This document shows positions 9,326 through 17,949 of a stretch of 64,000 nucleotides of DNA, piece by piece (the stretch's first letter is position 1; every line of letters starts with the position of its first letter). Under the pieces are notes generated by a model. The model did not search any database and was not told the DNA's origin. It saw only the letters and a program-made list of their open reading frames with translations. The DNA is taken from the NCBI RefSeq assembly GCF_000314005.1, contig NZ_JH980292.1, forward strand, positions 3,570,121 to 3,634,120, read 5' to 3'. The DNA is from Spirulina subsalsa PCC 9445 (GTDB lineage Bacteria; Cyanobacteriota; Cyanobacteriia; Cyanobacteriales; Spirulinaceae). A program made the translations under genes and the position numbers.

Positions 9326-10396
9326 ATGTCCTCTCCGTTTGAAGCCAGTTTAACCTGTTTGCAAGGGTGGTGTGCGGGTCATTCCCCCACGACTGAAGAC
9401 TATCAACAGCTTGCCTCTGAGATTTTAGCGGATTCCGAACAGGCTCAAGCCTTTGGGATTACGTCTTTTAACGTTTTGGAGGAGGTGAAGTGGCGATCGC
9501 AAATTTTCTCAGACATTTATCCTCAAGTCTGGCAACTCTGCCAAGAGATGGGGTTTCCTGACCAAAATCAAGTCATCCGCACCCTTTGGATTCTCTGGCT
9601 TCCCCTCACCCTACAATTAGTCGCAGAACGCCAAAAACTCGAAAGACCCATTGTTCAAGGCATCCTCGGGGGACAAGGGAGCGGCAAAACCACCCTCACC
9701 GCCGTCATTCGCCTTATCCTAGAGCATCTGAACTATACCAGTGTCGGATTTTCCCTTGATGACCTTTACAAATCCTATGTACAACGGCAACAACTGCAAC
9801 AACAAGATCCCCGATTAATTTGGCGCGGCCCCCCCGGCACCCACGACGTAGAAATTGGGGTAGAACTCCTAGACGGCCTCCGTCAACCCAAACGCCGCAA
9901 ACCTGTTATAGTCCCCCGTTTCGACAAATCGGCCTGGGGGGGAGCCGGAGACAAAGCCACCCCAGAAATGATTGATCCCGTCGATATCGTGTTATTTGAA
10001 GGCTGGTTTGTGGGAGTGCGTCCCATCGATCCCCGAGAATTTGATCAGGCTCCCCCCCCCATTATTACCCCTGAAGATCGGCACTTTGCCTGGGATATGA
10101 ACGACCGACTGATGGAATATGTTCCCCTCTGGCATCGTTTAGACCGTCTGATGATTTTATATCCCGTCGATTATCGGTTTAGTAAACAATGGCGCAGGGA
10201 AGCGGAACACAAAATGAAAGCCCAAGGGAAAGGGGGGATGAGTGACGAGGAATTAGAGCAATTTGTCGAATATTTTTGGCGTTCCTTACATCCGGATTTA
10301 TTTATTCGTCCGTTAATTCATAATAGTATTTTGACGGATTTAGTCGTTGAGATTAACGAAGATCACACAGTTGGGCGGATTTATCAACCGACTTAG
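9326..10396 (+). CDS. glyK: D-glycerate 3-kinase (GLYK type)
   Basis: The 356-residue protein has a P-loop GGQGSGKTT (residues 115-123), followed by GFSLDDLY, RGPPGTHD and VLFEGWFVG motifs typical of the plant/cyanobacterial glycerate kinase class within the phosphoribulokinase-like P-loop family. It phosphorylates D-glycerate to 3-phosphoglycerate, the last step of photorespiration, in the cytoplasm. An N-terminal helical region of about 100 residues is normal for the class. I chose ATG 9326 over TTG 9308, which abuts the ycf20 stop. It is the last gene of this run of plus-strand genes. Confidence 0.9.
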   Translation: MSSPFEASLTCLQGWCAGHSPTTEDYQQLASEILADSEQAQAFGITSFNVLEEVKWRSQIFSDIYPQVWQLCQEMGFPDQNQVIRTLWILWLPLTLQLVAERQKLERPIVQGILGGQGSGKTTLTAVIRLILEHLNYTSVGFSLDDLYKSYVQRQQLQQQDPRLIWRGPPGTHDVEIGVELLDGLRQPKRRKPVIVPRFDKSAWGGAGDKATPEMIDPVDIVLFEGWFVGVRPIDPREFDQAPPPIITPEDRHFAWDMNDRLMEYVPLWHRLDRLMILYPVDYRFSKQWRREAEHKMKAQGKGGMSDEELEQFVEYFWRSLHPDLFIRPLIHNSILTDLVVEINEDHTVGRIYQPT

Positions 10397-10423
10397 GGAT
10401 TGGCTATAGGGAATAAATCGTAG

Positions 10424-10815
10424 GTGAGGATAAACATGAACCGGAAAAATATCGCTACGATGTCAAACTTACCGATATTGAAACCTGCCAAATCTTCTAT
10501 GACAAACTCACGTTCATCTACTTGGGGCTTGCTGTTCGCGAAGCGTTGCGTAGCAATATAACTCTGCTCCGGGTGGGAAACAGGGAACAGGGAACAGGGG
10601 AGAGTCGGAAAAAGGCAAGCCTTTTTGATTCTTGATCACTAAAACCTTGCACTTTCTCGCTCCCCATCGAAAGTCCTAGTAACACTGCTTAGAGGGATAT
10701 ATTGCTACGCAACGCTTTGCTACGCAACGCTTCGCGAACGCGAACGCGAACGCGAACGCGGAGCGTCACGAAGTGAACAGCAGACCCTACTTAGAAATGC
10801 CCAAGTTTACCGAAG
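10424..10815 (+). pseudogene. Remnant of Rpn/PD-(D/E)XK transposase-type nuclease, split by a small mobile element
   Basis: Codons 10425-10523 read GEDKHEPEKYRYDVKLTD and on to IFYDKLTFIYL. After a 264-bp insertion the same frame resumes with EMPKFTE. Joined across the 5-bp target duplication TACTT, the product continues as FIYLEMPKFTE, a hallmark of the PDDEXK_2/Rpn family. The N-terminal catalytic part and the true C-terminus are both missing. This is a decayed gene fragment, not a functional gene. Confidence 0.75.
10524..10787. mobile_element. Non-autonomous element with GGGCTTGCTG ends (copy A), 264 bp
   Basis: The element runs from GGGGCTTGCTG to CAGCAGACCC and is flanked on both sides by TACTT, a 5-bp target duplication. 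It lacks any open reading frame. Inside are a run related to GGGAACAGG, the core CAAGCCTTTTTGAT and CTAGTAACACTGCTTAGAGG shared with copies C and F, and REP-like blocks related to GCTACGCAACGCTTCGCGAA at both ends. The latter expand near the right end into repeated CGAACG units. It interrupts the Rpn remnant. Confidence 0.8.
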
Positions 10816-10831
10816 ATTTTGGGTCGGGATT

Positions 10832-11845
10832 TCAAAGAGAAATAGTTCGTTCTTTGCTAATGCTTCCATCCCCTTGGAACTTAAACCAAAGGGGATCGGA
10901 CAAACCATTACCAAAATGTCCCCCCATTTCTGACCAATGAAACCCATAAAAAAGGGCGGGATTTTCTCGTTCTGGTTGGACAAATTTTCCGGCATACAGT
11001 CCTGAAATTAAAACTTTAGCTGGGGTTATCAAGGGCGGTAACTCTTGGCAATCTAGGGAAACTGGCTCAGAAACCTGATAATAAGTTCCCGTGATACATT
11101 GACTCGGATCGGTTTTGTAACGTTGGGCAGAACAATCTTTCGCTTGTGCCGAAAAAATCAAATAAAGTCGTTTAAAATTACCGCTTTTGTGCCAAAAGAC
11201 TTGGGGGACTTCCATTTGATAAAATTCTGAGGATTCTATTAGAATTTGAGAAGAATTATCCCACTGTTCTAAATGATCAGAAACACAATAAACTATCATC
11301 CCCCCTCGATCCAGTGGGGCGGATCCTGAACGAGTACAAATAAAGGCATAATAACGTTTATCTTCCCCTTGGATTATATAGGGATCTCGCCAGGCCACAC
11401 CGTCTAAACCTGCGGTAGTGCCGGGATTAGGCAAGATGGGATTATGGGGAAATCGTTCCCAGTGGCGGAGATCCTCCGAGGTGGCTAAACCAATGTGTTG
11501 GGGACGTTGCCACTCGTGGGGTGTCCACTGGGGGGCATCTTCACGACGGCGACCTGTATAAAAAAGATAGTATTTTTGCTCTTGTTGGATAATGCTGCCA
11601 GTCCAGATGGCTAAATCATCCCATGTGCCGGGTTTTCCGGGGGAGAAAGCGGGCTGAGGATGGGGGATAGTTTGCCATCCCCAAGGGGTAAGTTGACTAT
11701 GACCGAGGACGGCCTGATTATGTCTGTTTTCGGGGTTATAGTGACAGTGGCTGGGGGGGGCTTGTAAGTAGAATAGGTGCAGGGTGGAGTTTTGCCAAGT
11801 GAACCAGAAGTCCCAGATATATTGATTAAAAGGAAACCAAGGCAT
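10832..11845 (-). CDS. GH32/GH68-like five-bladed propeller glycosidase
   Basis: The 337-residue protein has the three acidic signatures of the fructosidase-type propeller: WDFW with candidate nucleophile Asp12, WRDP with Asp154 as transition-state stabiliser, and MEVPQ with Glu212 as candidate acid/base. Repeated aromatic YYLFY and YYAF blade motifs support the fold. No signal peptide is visible, so it appears cytoplasmic. The likely activity is hydrolysis or transfer of a fructosyl or related sugar, but GH43-type activity cannot be excluded. It lies 12 bp downstream of a GT2 gene on the same strand, suggesting joint expression in sugar or polysaccharide metabolism. Confidence 0.75.
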   Translation of the reverse strand: MPWFPFNQYIWDFWFTWQNSTLHLFYLQAPPSHCHYNPENRHNQAVLGHSQLTPWGWQTIPHPQPAFSPGKPGTWDDLAIWTGSIIQQEQKYYLFYTGRRREDAPQWTPHEWQRPQHIGLATSEDLRHWERFPHNPILPNPGTTAGLDGVAWRDPYIIQGEDKRYYAFICTRSGSAPLDRGGMIVYCVSDHLEQWDNSSQILIESSEFYQMEVPQVFWHKSGNFKRLYLIFSAQAKDCSAQRYKTDPSQCITGTYYQVSEPVSLDCQELPPLITPAKVLISGLYAGKFVQPERENPALFYGFHWSEMGGHFGNGLSDPLWFKFQGDGSISKERTISL

Positions 11846-11857
11846 AGTTTTTTTGAG

Positions 11858-12850
11858 TTATTGATTTTGTCCTTGTCGGACTTGTTCGGCATAGTCAGCC
11901 GGACGGACTTTCCGCCATCGGTTTAAGAGGGTATGATTGAGGGATAGGGGCAGGTAAGATAAGAGAAGCGCAAGGGTCGCTTTACGAGAGCCTCCGGTGT
12001 ATTGGTTGGACTGTTGAATCAGGTTTCGACCTTGGGTGCTGTCTCCGGCTTCAATCAGGCGCAATCCTAACATAAGTTGGCTTTCTGCAAGGCGCGATCG
12101 CCGATTTTTTTCCAGAGAGTCTGTGTCAAACTGGAAATACTCCAAATAAGCCACTTTATCGGTCAGGTAGCGAATATCCCGTTGTAGGCCTTGTTGTTCG
12201 CCGTGGAAACGGTATTCCATGAGTAATTCGGGTAAGTAGTAGGCGACTTTTCCCGCTAAGGCTAACCGTACAAATAGGTCGTTATCTTCGCAGTTTTGCA
12301 GGTTCGGTCGCATAAAATCAACGGCTTTTAACGCGGAATAGCGGAATAAGGTCGCCCCCACTTGAAAACTCTGTTGAACAAAGACCACTTCTAGGAGATT
12401 GTCTACAAGGCCGGGGGTTAATTGATGTCGTCCCCAGCGTTGGGAATTGGTCTGGGTAGCTTCAGGATTCCGTTGATTTTGTTCATCAATTAACCAGTGA
12501 TCGGTTCCTACAAAATCCACGTCGGGATACTGGTCTAAAATGGAGCTGGTTTGGGTTAAAAAGTCGGGAGTGAGTCGATCATCATCGTCAAATTTGATAA
12601 AATATTCCCCGGTTGCCGCTTCATAACCGGATCTCATATTATTGCTTTTGCCGATGTTGGTTTCATGGCGAATGTAGCGAATTCTGGGATCTTGGTACTG
12701 GGTCATCATTTCAGGAGTGCCATCGGTTGAACCATCATCACAGACCACTAACTCCCAGTCGGCATAGGTTTGAGCGAGAACACTGGCAATGGCAACACTA
12801 AGGAAATGTTGACGGTTGTAGGTGGGAACGCAAACGGTAACTTTGGGCAT
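11858..12850 (-). CDS. Family 2 glycosyltransferase
   Basis: The 330-residue protein begins with VTVCVPTYNRQHFLSVAIASVL, a standard GT-A entry. It has the nucleotide-sugar DDG at residues 38-40 and the metal-binding DDDD at 88-91, then an acceptor-site ED pair (NCEDNDLFVRL). The C-terminal 100 residues are helical. It should transfer a sugar from a nucleotide donor in the cytoplasm or at the membrane face; the acceptor is unknown. It is upstream of, and probably co-transcribed with, the GH32/68-like gene. A GT4 gene runs divergently from 12933. Confidence 0.9.
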   Translation of the reverse strand: MPKVTVCVPTYNRQHFLSVAIASVLAQTYADWELVVCDDGSTDGTPEMMTQYQDPRIRYIRHETNIGKSNNMRSGYEAATGEYFIKFDDDDRLTPDFLTQTSSILDQYPDVDFVGTDHWLIDEQNQRNPEATQTNSQRWGRHQLTPGLVDNLLEVVFVQQSFQVGATLFRYSALKAVDFMRPNLQNCEDNDLFVRLALAGKVAYYLPELLMEYRFHGEQQGLQRDIRYLTDKVAYLEYFQFDTDSLEKNRRSRLAESQLMLGLRLIEAGDSTQGRNLIQQSNQYTGGSRKATLALLLSYLPLSLNHTLLNRWRKVRPADYAEQVRQGQNQ

Positions 12851-12932
12851 AATTTGTCAGTCGAAGGAGAGGGGCTAGGAGATAGCATAGACTAGGAGAC
12901 GCAAGGAATTCCAAGGACAATCTAGTTCAATC

Positions 12933-14159
12933 ATGAAAATCCTCATGCTATCGGCGACCTTTCCCTATCCTCCCACAAGGGGAGGAACTCAAGTCCGCAC
13001 GTTTAATTTACTCAACTATTTGCGCGATCGCCATCAAATCACCCTTGTCACCCAAAACACCCCCGATGTCACCCCCTCAGAAATCGCCGAGTTGCGCCAA
13101 AAGGTCGCTCAATTGCAGGTGTTCCCCCGTCTTACTCCCGATGCGGCGACAGGAGGCCTCTGGGGTAAAATTCAACGCTTTACGCAGTTTTTCCGTGAAG
13201 GGACTCCCCCCAGTGTTTTAGCGGTTTTTTCCCCCCAGATGCAAAACTGGATCACGGAACGGGTGCAAGAGGGGGAATTTGATGTTATTACCTGTGAACA
13301 TAGTGTTAACGAGATTTTTGTTCAACCCCAATGGAAAAATCAGGTTAGGACGGTGGTGAATATCCACAGTTCTGTTTATGCGACTTGCCAGCAACAATTA
13401 GAGACTCAGACGGCCGATAATCCTCTGCGCGATCGCCTCAACCTCCCCCTTTTAAAAAAATACGAACAAAGATACTGCGCCAAATTTTCCCATCTTGTCG
13501 CCACCACCCCCGAAGATCAAACCTCTCTCCAACAACTGAGTCCCTCCTCTGAAATTAGCGTTATTCCCAACGGAGTAGATTTAACTCTATTTCCCCCTCG
13601 TCCCCAAGATCCGGGGGGAGAGAAATTAGTATTCATTGGAGCAATGGACAACACCCCTAACATTGATGCTGTATGCTTTTTTAGTCGGGAAGTCTTCCCA
13701 AAATTGCGACAAAAGTATCCCGAAATTACCCTAGATTTAGTGGGCGCTCGTCCCGTGCCATTGGTGCAGGAATTGAGCCAAATTCCGGGGGTTAATGTGA
13801 CGGGAAAGGTGCCGTCTATGGTGGATTATTTGCATCAAGCCACCCTTTGCCTTGTCCCCATGCGGACAGGATTTGGGATTAAAAACAAAACCCTCGAAGC
13901 AATGGCCGCCGGAATTCCTGTAGTTGGGAGCGATCGCGGTTTAGAAGGATTAAGGGTTGATGGAACGGGAGTTCCCCTTGCGGCTTTACGAGCGAATACC
14001 ATTCCCGAATATATCAGCGCGGTGGCTCGTCTTTTGCAAGATGCTACTTTAAGAGCAGAAATTTCCCAAAATGCCCGTCAATTAATTGAGGAGCATTACA
14101 CTTGGGAACAGGCAGGACGACGTTATGAGAAGGTTTTACGGGGAATTTCTCTCGAATAG
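12933..14159 (+). CDS. Family 4 glycosyltransferase
   Basis: The 408-residue protein has the two-domain GT-B layout: an N-terminal MKILMLSATFPYPPTRGGTQVR loop that binds acceptor, and a C-terminal donor domain with VFIGAMDNTPN, GKVPSMVDY and GFGIKNKTLEAMAAGIPVVGS, the last carrying the conserved Glu pair. It resembles polysaccharide or exopolysaccharide glycosyltransferases, which act at the cytoplasmic membrane. It is divergent from the GT2 gene and its 3' end overlaps the convergent HAD gene by 24 bp. Acceptor and sugar are unknown. Confidence 0.9.
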   Translation: MKILMLSATFPYPPTRGGTQVRTFNLLNYLRDRHQITLVTQNTPDVTPSEIAELRQKVAQLQVFPRLTPDAATGGLWGKIQRFTQFFREGTPPSVLAVFSPQMQNWITERVQEGEFDVITCEHSVNEIFVQPQWKNQVRTVVNIHSSVYATCQQQLETQTADNPLRDRLNLPLLKKYEQRYCAKFSHLVATTPEDQTSLQQLSPSSEISVIPNGVDLTLFPPRPQDPGGEKLVFIGAMDNTPNIDAVCFFSREVFPKLRQKYPEITLDLVGARPVPLVQELSQIPGVNVTGKVPSMVDYLHQATLCLVPMRTGFGIKNKTLEAMAAGIPVVGSDRGLEGLRVDGTGVPLAALRANTIPEYISAVARLLQDATLRAEISQNARQLIEEHYTWEQAGRRYEKVLRGISLE

Positions 14160-14957
14160 AACCTCCTCCAGCACTCTCGCCCACCCTTCCGGAGCCCGAC
14201 AGGGAGCGACTCGCCACCCCCGCCCAGCTAAACCGGAATGAATGCCCCGAGTGCCGGGGAGAATGATCGGGAGGTCTACGGCTTCTAACATTGGTAGATC
14301 ATTTGGACTATTGCCTAACCCAATGGTGAAAACCTGACCAGGAGTTTGATAGATTTCTACAAGGGCTTGAACCGCTTTACCTTTGCCCGCTTGAGGACTG
14401 ATTAAATGGGAAAAGCGATCGCCGACGACCACCTGCCAACCTAACGCCTCTGCCGCCTCTTCAAGGGTTTGGGGGCTGAGGGTTTTCGGGGTAACAAACG
14501 GTTCTGTAAAGTCCCGTTGTTTGGCCTGTGTGGCATCTTGGGGGGCTAATCCGGTTAACTGTTGGATCTCCGCCACGGTTAAATCCCCAAAACCCTGTAA
14601 GGGAAGCTTCAAGACTTGTTCTAATTGGCGCAATCCTTGGCGGATGGTGGCATAATCTCCCCCCAAGCGCAACAGGGTATAATCGCCCCAAGTTTCTCCC
14701 GCCACCGGAAACCGGGGATCTCCTTGGGGAATCCAGATCCCACTACCATTTTCCACCACAAAGGGATCGGTTAAGCCCACAGTCTCCCGGAGGCCAGCCA
14801 CTTCCGCCCGGGTTTTACTGGTTACGGGGATAACGGGAATCTGTTGGGCTTGTAGACGGGCTAACAGGGGTAAAGCCGCATCATAGCGATAGTCTTCTGA
14901 GCCTAAAAGGGTGCCATCAAGGTCGGTAAAGAGTAGGATGGAAGTCTGAGCCGTCAT
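14136..14957 (-). CDS. HAD-IIB sugar phosphatase (mannosyl/glucosyl-3-phosphoglycerate phosphatase type)
   Basis: From ATG 14957 this is a 273-residue HAD-superfamily protein. Motif I is FTDLDGTLL with Asp12 and Asp14, motif II is VTSKTRAEV, and the C-terminal motif is GLGNSPNDLPML. The cap-domain arrangement and VVENGSGIW segment resemble mannosyl-3-phosphoglycerate phosphatases of the Cof/HAD-IIB class. That would dephosphorylate a glycosyl-3-phosphoglycerate to a compatible solute such as glucosyl- or mannosylglycerate. No partner synthase is adjacent, so the substrate is an inference. Its start is 16 bp from the divergent yqeK start. Confidence 0.8.
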   Translation of the reverse strand: MTAQTSILLFTDLDGTLLGSEDYRYDAALPLLARLQAQQIPVIPVTSKTRAEVAGLRETVGLTDPFVVENGSGIWIPQGDPRFPVAGETWGDYTLLRLGGDYATIRQGLRQLEQVLKLPLQGFGDLTVAEIQQLTGLAPQDATQAKQRDFTEPFVTPKTLSPQTLEEAAEALGWQVVVGDRFSHLISPQAGKGKAVQALVEIYQTPGQVFTIGLGNSPNDLPMLEAVDLPIILPGTRGIHSGLAGRGWRVAPCRAPEGWARVLEEVLFERNSP

Positions 14958-14973
14958 GAGTTTTAAGTAGACA

Positions 14974-15600
14974 ATGGAGCGCGATCGCATTTTAGCCTGG
15001 TTAGCCGATCAGGTTCCCCCGGCCCGCCTACGCCATATTTTAGGGGTAGAACAACTCGCCCAAGACCTAGCCGCCCACTATCAGCTAAATGTTGTACAAG
15101 CCCAGAAAGCGGGTTTGATGCACGATCTCGCCAAATATTTTCCCCCAAGTCGTTTATTAGCGATCGCCCAACAAGCAGGCGTTGAGATTGACGACATCTG
15201 CCACACCACCCCCCACCTCCTTCATGCTGAGGTGAGCGCCATGATCGCCCGGGATGAATTCGGCGAAACGGATCCCGAAGTCCTCAGCGCCATCCGCCAT
15301 CATACCCTTGGGCAACCGGAGATGAGTCCTCTTTCCTGTGTTTTATTCATTGCCGATGCCTTGGAACCGAGTCGCGGCAACAGTGAGGAATTAGTCAAAC
15401 TGCGCCACACCATGAAAGAGGATCTCTATGGCACAGTCTGGAAAACCAGCGACTATGGGCTGCAATATCTGTTAAATAAACGCTGTATTATTCACCCCCG
15501 CACGATTTTGACCCGTAACTGGGCTATGCAGCAGTCGCTCAAATCCCACGGAGTACACCCCCCGGAATCCTTGCGCCCGTCTCTTCATGAAAAAACATAG
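14974..15600 (+). CDS. yqeK: YqeK-type HD-domain symmetrical Ap4A hydrolase
   Basis: The 208-residue protein carries the HD metal-site set: His21, the HD pair at His50-Asp51 (LMHDLAKYF), the SAIRHHT helix and FIADALEPSR. This matches YqeK, a ferrous-iron enzyme that cleaves Ap4A to two ADP in the cytoplasm. It heads a compact plus-strand operon with rsfS, a CGLD27 gene and an asparaginase, an order seen in many cyanobacteria. The yqeK-rsfS neighbourhood is also common in Firmicutes. Confidence 0.9.
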   Translation: MERDRILAWLADQVPPARLRHILGVEQLAQDLAAHYQLNVVQAQKAGLMHDLAKYFPPSRLLAIAQQAGVEIDDICHTTPHLLHAEVSAMIARDEFGETDPEVLSAIRHHTLGQPEMSPLSCVLFIADALEPSRGNSEELVKLRHTMKEDLYGTVWKTSDYGLQYLLNKRCIIHPRTILTRNWAMQQSLKSHGVHPPESLRPSLHEKT

Positions 15601-15676
15601 GATTCTCCACTCAGACCGCCTCGACTTCGTTATGATCGATGAGAAACCTATTCAAACTCATTTCTGAATGAACTGA

Positions 15677-16102
15677 ATGATCCCTACCAATCGACCCCTA
15701 ACCCCTCCTAGCAACGTGATGACAGCCGAAGTTCTCTCCCTTGAGGACTCCACCCAGCGCTTAGTCGCCACCATTGTCCAGGCCGCCGACGATCGTAAAG
15801 CGGCGGATATTCTCGCCCTTAAAGTGACAGAAGTTTCCTTCTTGGCGGATTATTTTATTCTGGCGAGTGGCTTCTCACGAACACAAGTGCGGGCGATCGC
15901 CGATTCCATTGAGGAAAAAGTCGAAACCACTTGGCAACGTCATCCCACACAGGTAGAAGGGAAAGGGGAAAACAACTGGATTGTTCTGGATTATGGTGAA
16001 GTGATTGCCCATATTATGCTCCCCACTGAACGAGAGTTTTATAATTTAGAAGCATTTTGGGGTCACGCCGTCCGAGTGGATCTCCCCCCGGAATTGTTCT
16101 AA
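15677..16102 (+). CDS. rsfS: Ribosome silencing factor RsfS (Iojap family)
   Basis: The 141-residue protein contains the DUF143/Iojap core: AADDRKAADILALKV, FLADYFILASGFSRTQVRAIADSIEE, WIVLDYGEVIAHIM and FYNLEAFWG. RsfS binds ribosomal protein L14 and blocks joining of the 50S and 30S subunits under starvation. The first 14 residues before MTAEVLS look unconserved, so the true start may be the internal ATG at 15719. It is 76 bp after yqeK and 33 bp before the CGLD27 gene. Confidence 0.93.
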   Translation: MIPTNRPLTPPSNVMTAEVLSLEDSTQRLVATIVQAADDRKAADILALKVTEVSFLADYFILASGFSRTQVRAIADSIEEKVETTWQRHPTQVEGKGENNWIVLDYGEVIAHIMLPTEREFYNLEAFWGHAVRVDLPPELF

Positions 16103-16135
16103 CCCTACTGTTCTGTTCTCTATCACCTGCCCCCT

Positions 16136-16636
16136 ATGCCAGAGTCCCCGAGTTCCTTCTGCCCTGTCCCGGAAGACCAACAACCGTTAAATGAATATGA
16201 ACAACTCAAAGGTTCTTGGTTGTTCACTTGGACAACCCAACCCCTTGGGCAGTATAGCCGGAAATTGGTCTGGGTGTGGGTGTGGGGTTGGGTGATCTCG
16301 GGTCCCATTGCTGCCGCTAGCTTCCCCCCCAACAAACTCCCGGCAAAATTTGCCCTAGCGGGGGGCGGCGGGGCATTATTTTTTGTTTTCTTAGTTTTAA
16401 TGCGTCTCTGGTTAGGCTGGTGGTATGTCAAAGACCGCCTGAATCAGGACAGCGTATCCTATGAAGAATCCGGATGGTACGATGGACAGGTCTGGGATAA
16501 GCCCCCAGAAGTGCAAATGCGCGATCGCCTCGTGGTATCGTACCAAATAAAACCCATTCTGAACCGACTGCACAAAACCCTCCTAATCCTCGCGGGATTA
16601 GTGGTGGGTGGTAGTTTAATCTGGCTGATCATTTAA
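16136..16636 (+). CDS. CGLD27/DUF1230 (Ycf36-like) membrane protein
   Basis: The 166-residue protein opens with CPVPEDQQPLNEYEQLKGSW, the signature of the CGLD27 (DUF1230, Ycf36) family of cyanobacteria and plastids. Hydrophobic segments lie near residues 44-63, 75-100 and 145-166. A soluble loop (YEESGWYDGQVWDKPPE) lies between the last two. Function is not firmly known; the Chlamydomonas gene was listed as conserved in the green lineage and diatoms. It sits in the yqeK-rsfS-asparaginase operon. Confidence 0.85.
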   Translation: MPESPSSFCPVPEDQQPLNEYEQLKGSWLFTWTTQPLGQYSRKLVWVWVWGWVISGPIAAASFPPNKLPAKFALAGGGGALFFVFLVLMRLWLGWWYVKDRLNQDSVSYEESGWYDGQVWDKPPEVQMRDRLVVSYQIKPILNRLHKTLLILAGLVVGGSLIWLII

Positions 16637-16660
16637 CCTCATCCCATAGAAAAAAGACCC

Positions 16661-17614
16661 ATGACTAGGGGAATCCGAACCCATACCCCAGAACTTGAAA
16701 TCCACCTCTTGCGCGAAGGGATTATTGAGTCTATTCACAAAGTAGCCGCCGTCGTCTGTGATAATCGCGGTCGTGTTTTGTCCATGGCGGGTACATCCGA
16801 AACCACCGCCTTTATTCGTTCTGCCCTCAAACCCTTTCAAGCCCTCGCCGTCACCTCTACTGGGGTGATTGAACAGTTTGGCCTCAATGACCGGGATTTA
16901 GCCATTATTTGTAGTTCTCATCGTGGCACCGTCGAACAAGCACGCCAAGTCTTTAACATCCTCTGGCACTGTGACGTAGAAGCCGATGCCCTTCAGTGTC
17001 CCGTTCCCCCCGGCAAGGACAGCGCCCTGCAACACAACTGTTCCGGGAAACACGCGGGAATGTTGGCGGTTTGTAGACAGCGTAATTTTCCCATTGAGAA
17101 CTATCTCCATCGTTCTAACCCCGTGCAGAAGTTGATTATTGATAAAGTGGGGGAACTCTTGGGGATGCCGGGAGAAGAATTTGTGCGCGCCCGGGATGAC
17201 TGCGGAGCCCCGACCTACTCGATGCAGTTAGGACAAATGGCCACCCTCTACGCTGTCCTAGCTTCTGGGGATAATGTAGACCTAGAACGCATTGTGCGCG
17301 CCATGACCTACCACCCCAGTATGGTGGCCGGAGAAGGGGCTTTTGATACCGAGTTAATGCGCCTCACAGAAGGGGAATTAGTGAGCAAATCCGGAGCCGA
17401 AGGGGTGCAATGTGTGGGGCGAGTGGGAGAAGGCCTAGGTTTAGCGATTAAAGCCCGAGATGGGTCAAAACGGGCTAAATACGCGGCCGCCATTCATCTG
17501 TTATTACAGTTAGGTTGGATTCGTCCCTCGGTGGCGGAAACTTTGGCCGATCAGTTTATGAAGTTTGATGACTACAAGCGCCTTGAAGTGATTGGCGAGG
17601 TGGTCATGCTCTAG
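16661..17614 (+). CDS. L-asparaginase of the AnsA/type III (L-asparaginase II Pfam) class
   Basis: The 317-residue protein shows the motifs of the thermolabile/rhizobial-type asparaginase family: ALKPFQALAV near residue 52, CSSHRGT, the HNCSGKHAGML block, RDDCGAPTYSMQL and HPSMVAGEG. These enzymes hydrolyse L-asparagine to aspartate and ammonia with a Cys/Ser-Lys chemistry unlike the type I/II enzymes. Length is near family average. It begins 24 bp after the CGLD27 gene and ends its operon; a small mobile element begins 16 bp after the stop. Confidence 0.88.
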   Translation: MTRGIRTHTPELEIHLLREGIIESIHKVAAVVCDNRGRVLSMAGTSETTAFIRSALKPFQALAVTSTGVIEQFGLNDRDLAIICSSHRGTVEQARQVFNILWHCDVEADALQCPVPPGKDSALQHNCSGKHAGMLAVCRQRNFPIENYLHRSNPVQKLIIDKVGELLGMPGEEFVRARDDCGAPTYSMQLGQMATLYAVLASGDNVDLERIVRAMTYHPSMVAGEGAFDTELMRLTEGELVSKSGAEGVQCVGRVGEGLGLAIKARDGSKRAKYAAAIHLLLQLGWIRPSVAETLADQFMKFDDYKRLEVIGEVVML

Positions 17615-17630
17615 GGGGATTCATTCCCTA

Positions 17631-17845
17631 GGGCTTGCTGAATAAGTCCGAGAGTTGGGGAGTCGGGAGTCGGGAGTCGGGAGTCCGGGAACTCTCCTCC
17701 CCTGTTCCCTGTTCTCTGTTCCCTGAAGAGAGGGAATCGGGAATCGGGAGTCGGGAATAGGTGATAGGGAATAATTATCAATTCTCCCCTGCTCCCCCTC
17801 CCCCCCCGTTCCCTAGCCCCACGAGTAGAGTTATTCAGCAAGCCC
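17631..17845. mobile_element. Non-autonomous element with GGGCTTGCTG ends (copy B), 215 bp
   Basis: Near-perfect terminal inverted repeats GGGCTTGCTGAATAA and TTATTCAGCAAGCCC enclose short repeats of GGGAGTC and GAACTCTC type and no coding frame. The central core shared by copies A, C and F is missing. No clear target duplication is left. Confidence 0.7.
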
Positions 17846-17892
17846 TACCTATTATCAATTATCAATTTTTGACCTGTTGAAATAGATGGAAT

Positions 17893-17914
17893 CCCCGTCC
17901 GTTTAGGGCGGGGC
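17893..17914. repeat. GC-rich hairpin resembling an IS200/IS605 end
   Basis: CCCCGTCC and GGGCGGGG pair with one G-T wobble around a short GTTTA-type loop. Hairpins like this occur at the ends of cyanobacterial IS200/IS605 elements; no transposase is attached. It lies just upstream of the RNase D gene. Confidence 0.4.
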
Positions 17915-17949
17915 GGATGTTAACACGATTTACCATAACGAACAACTCC

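Noticed and set aside
14461-14833. Frames on both strands across the HAD phosphatase gene
   Set aside because: They are shadows of the HAD gene, whose DxD motif and C-terminal GNSPND motif are intact.
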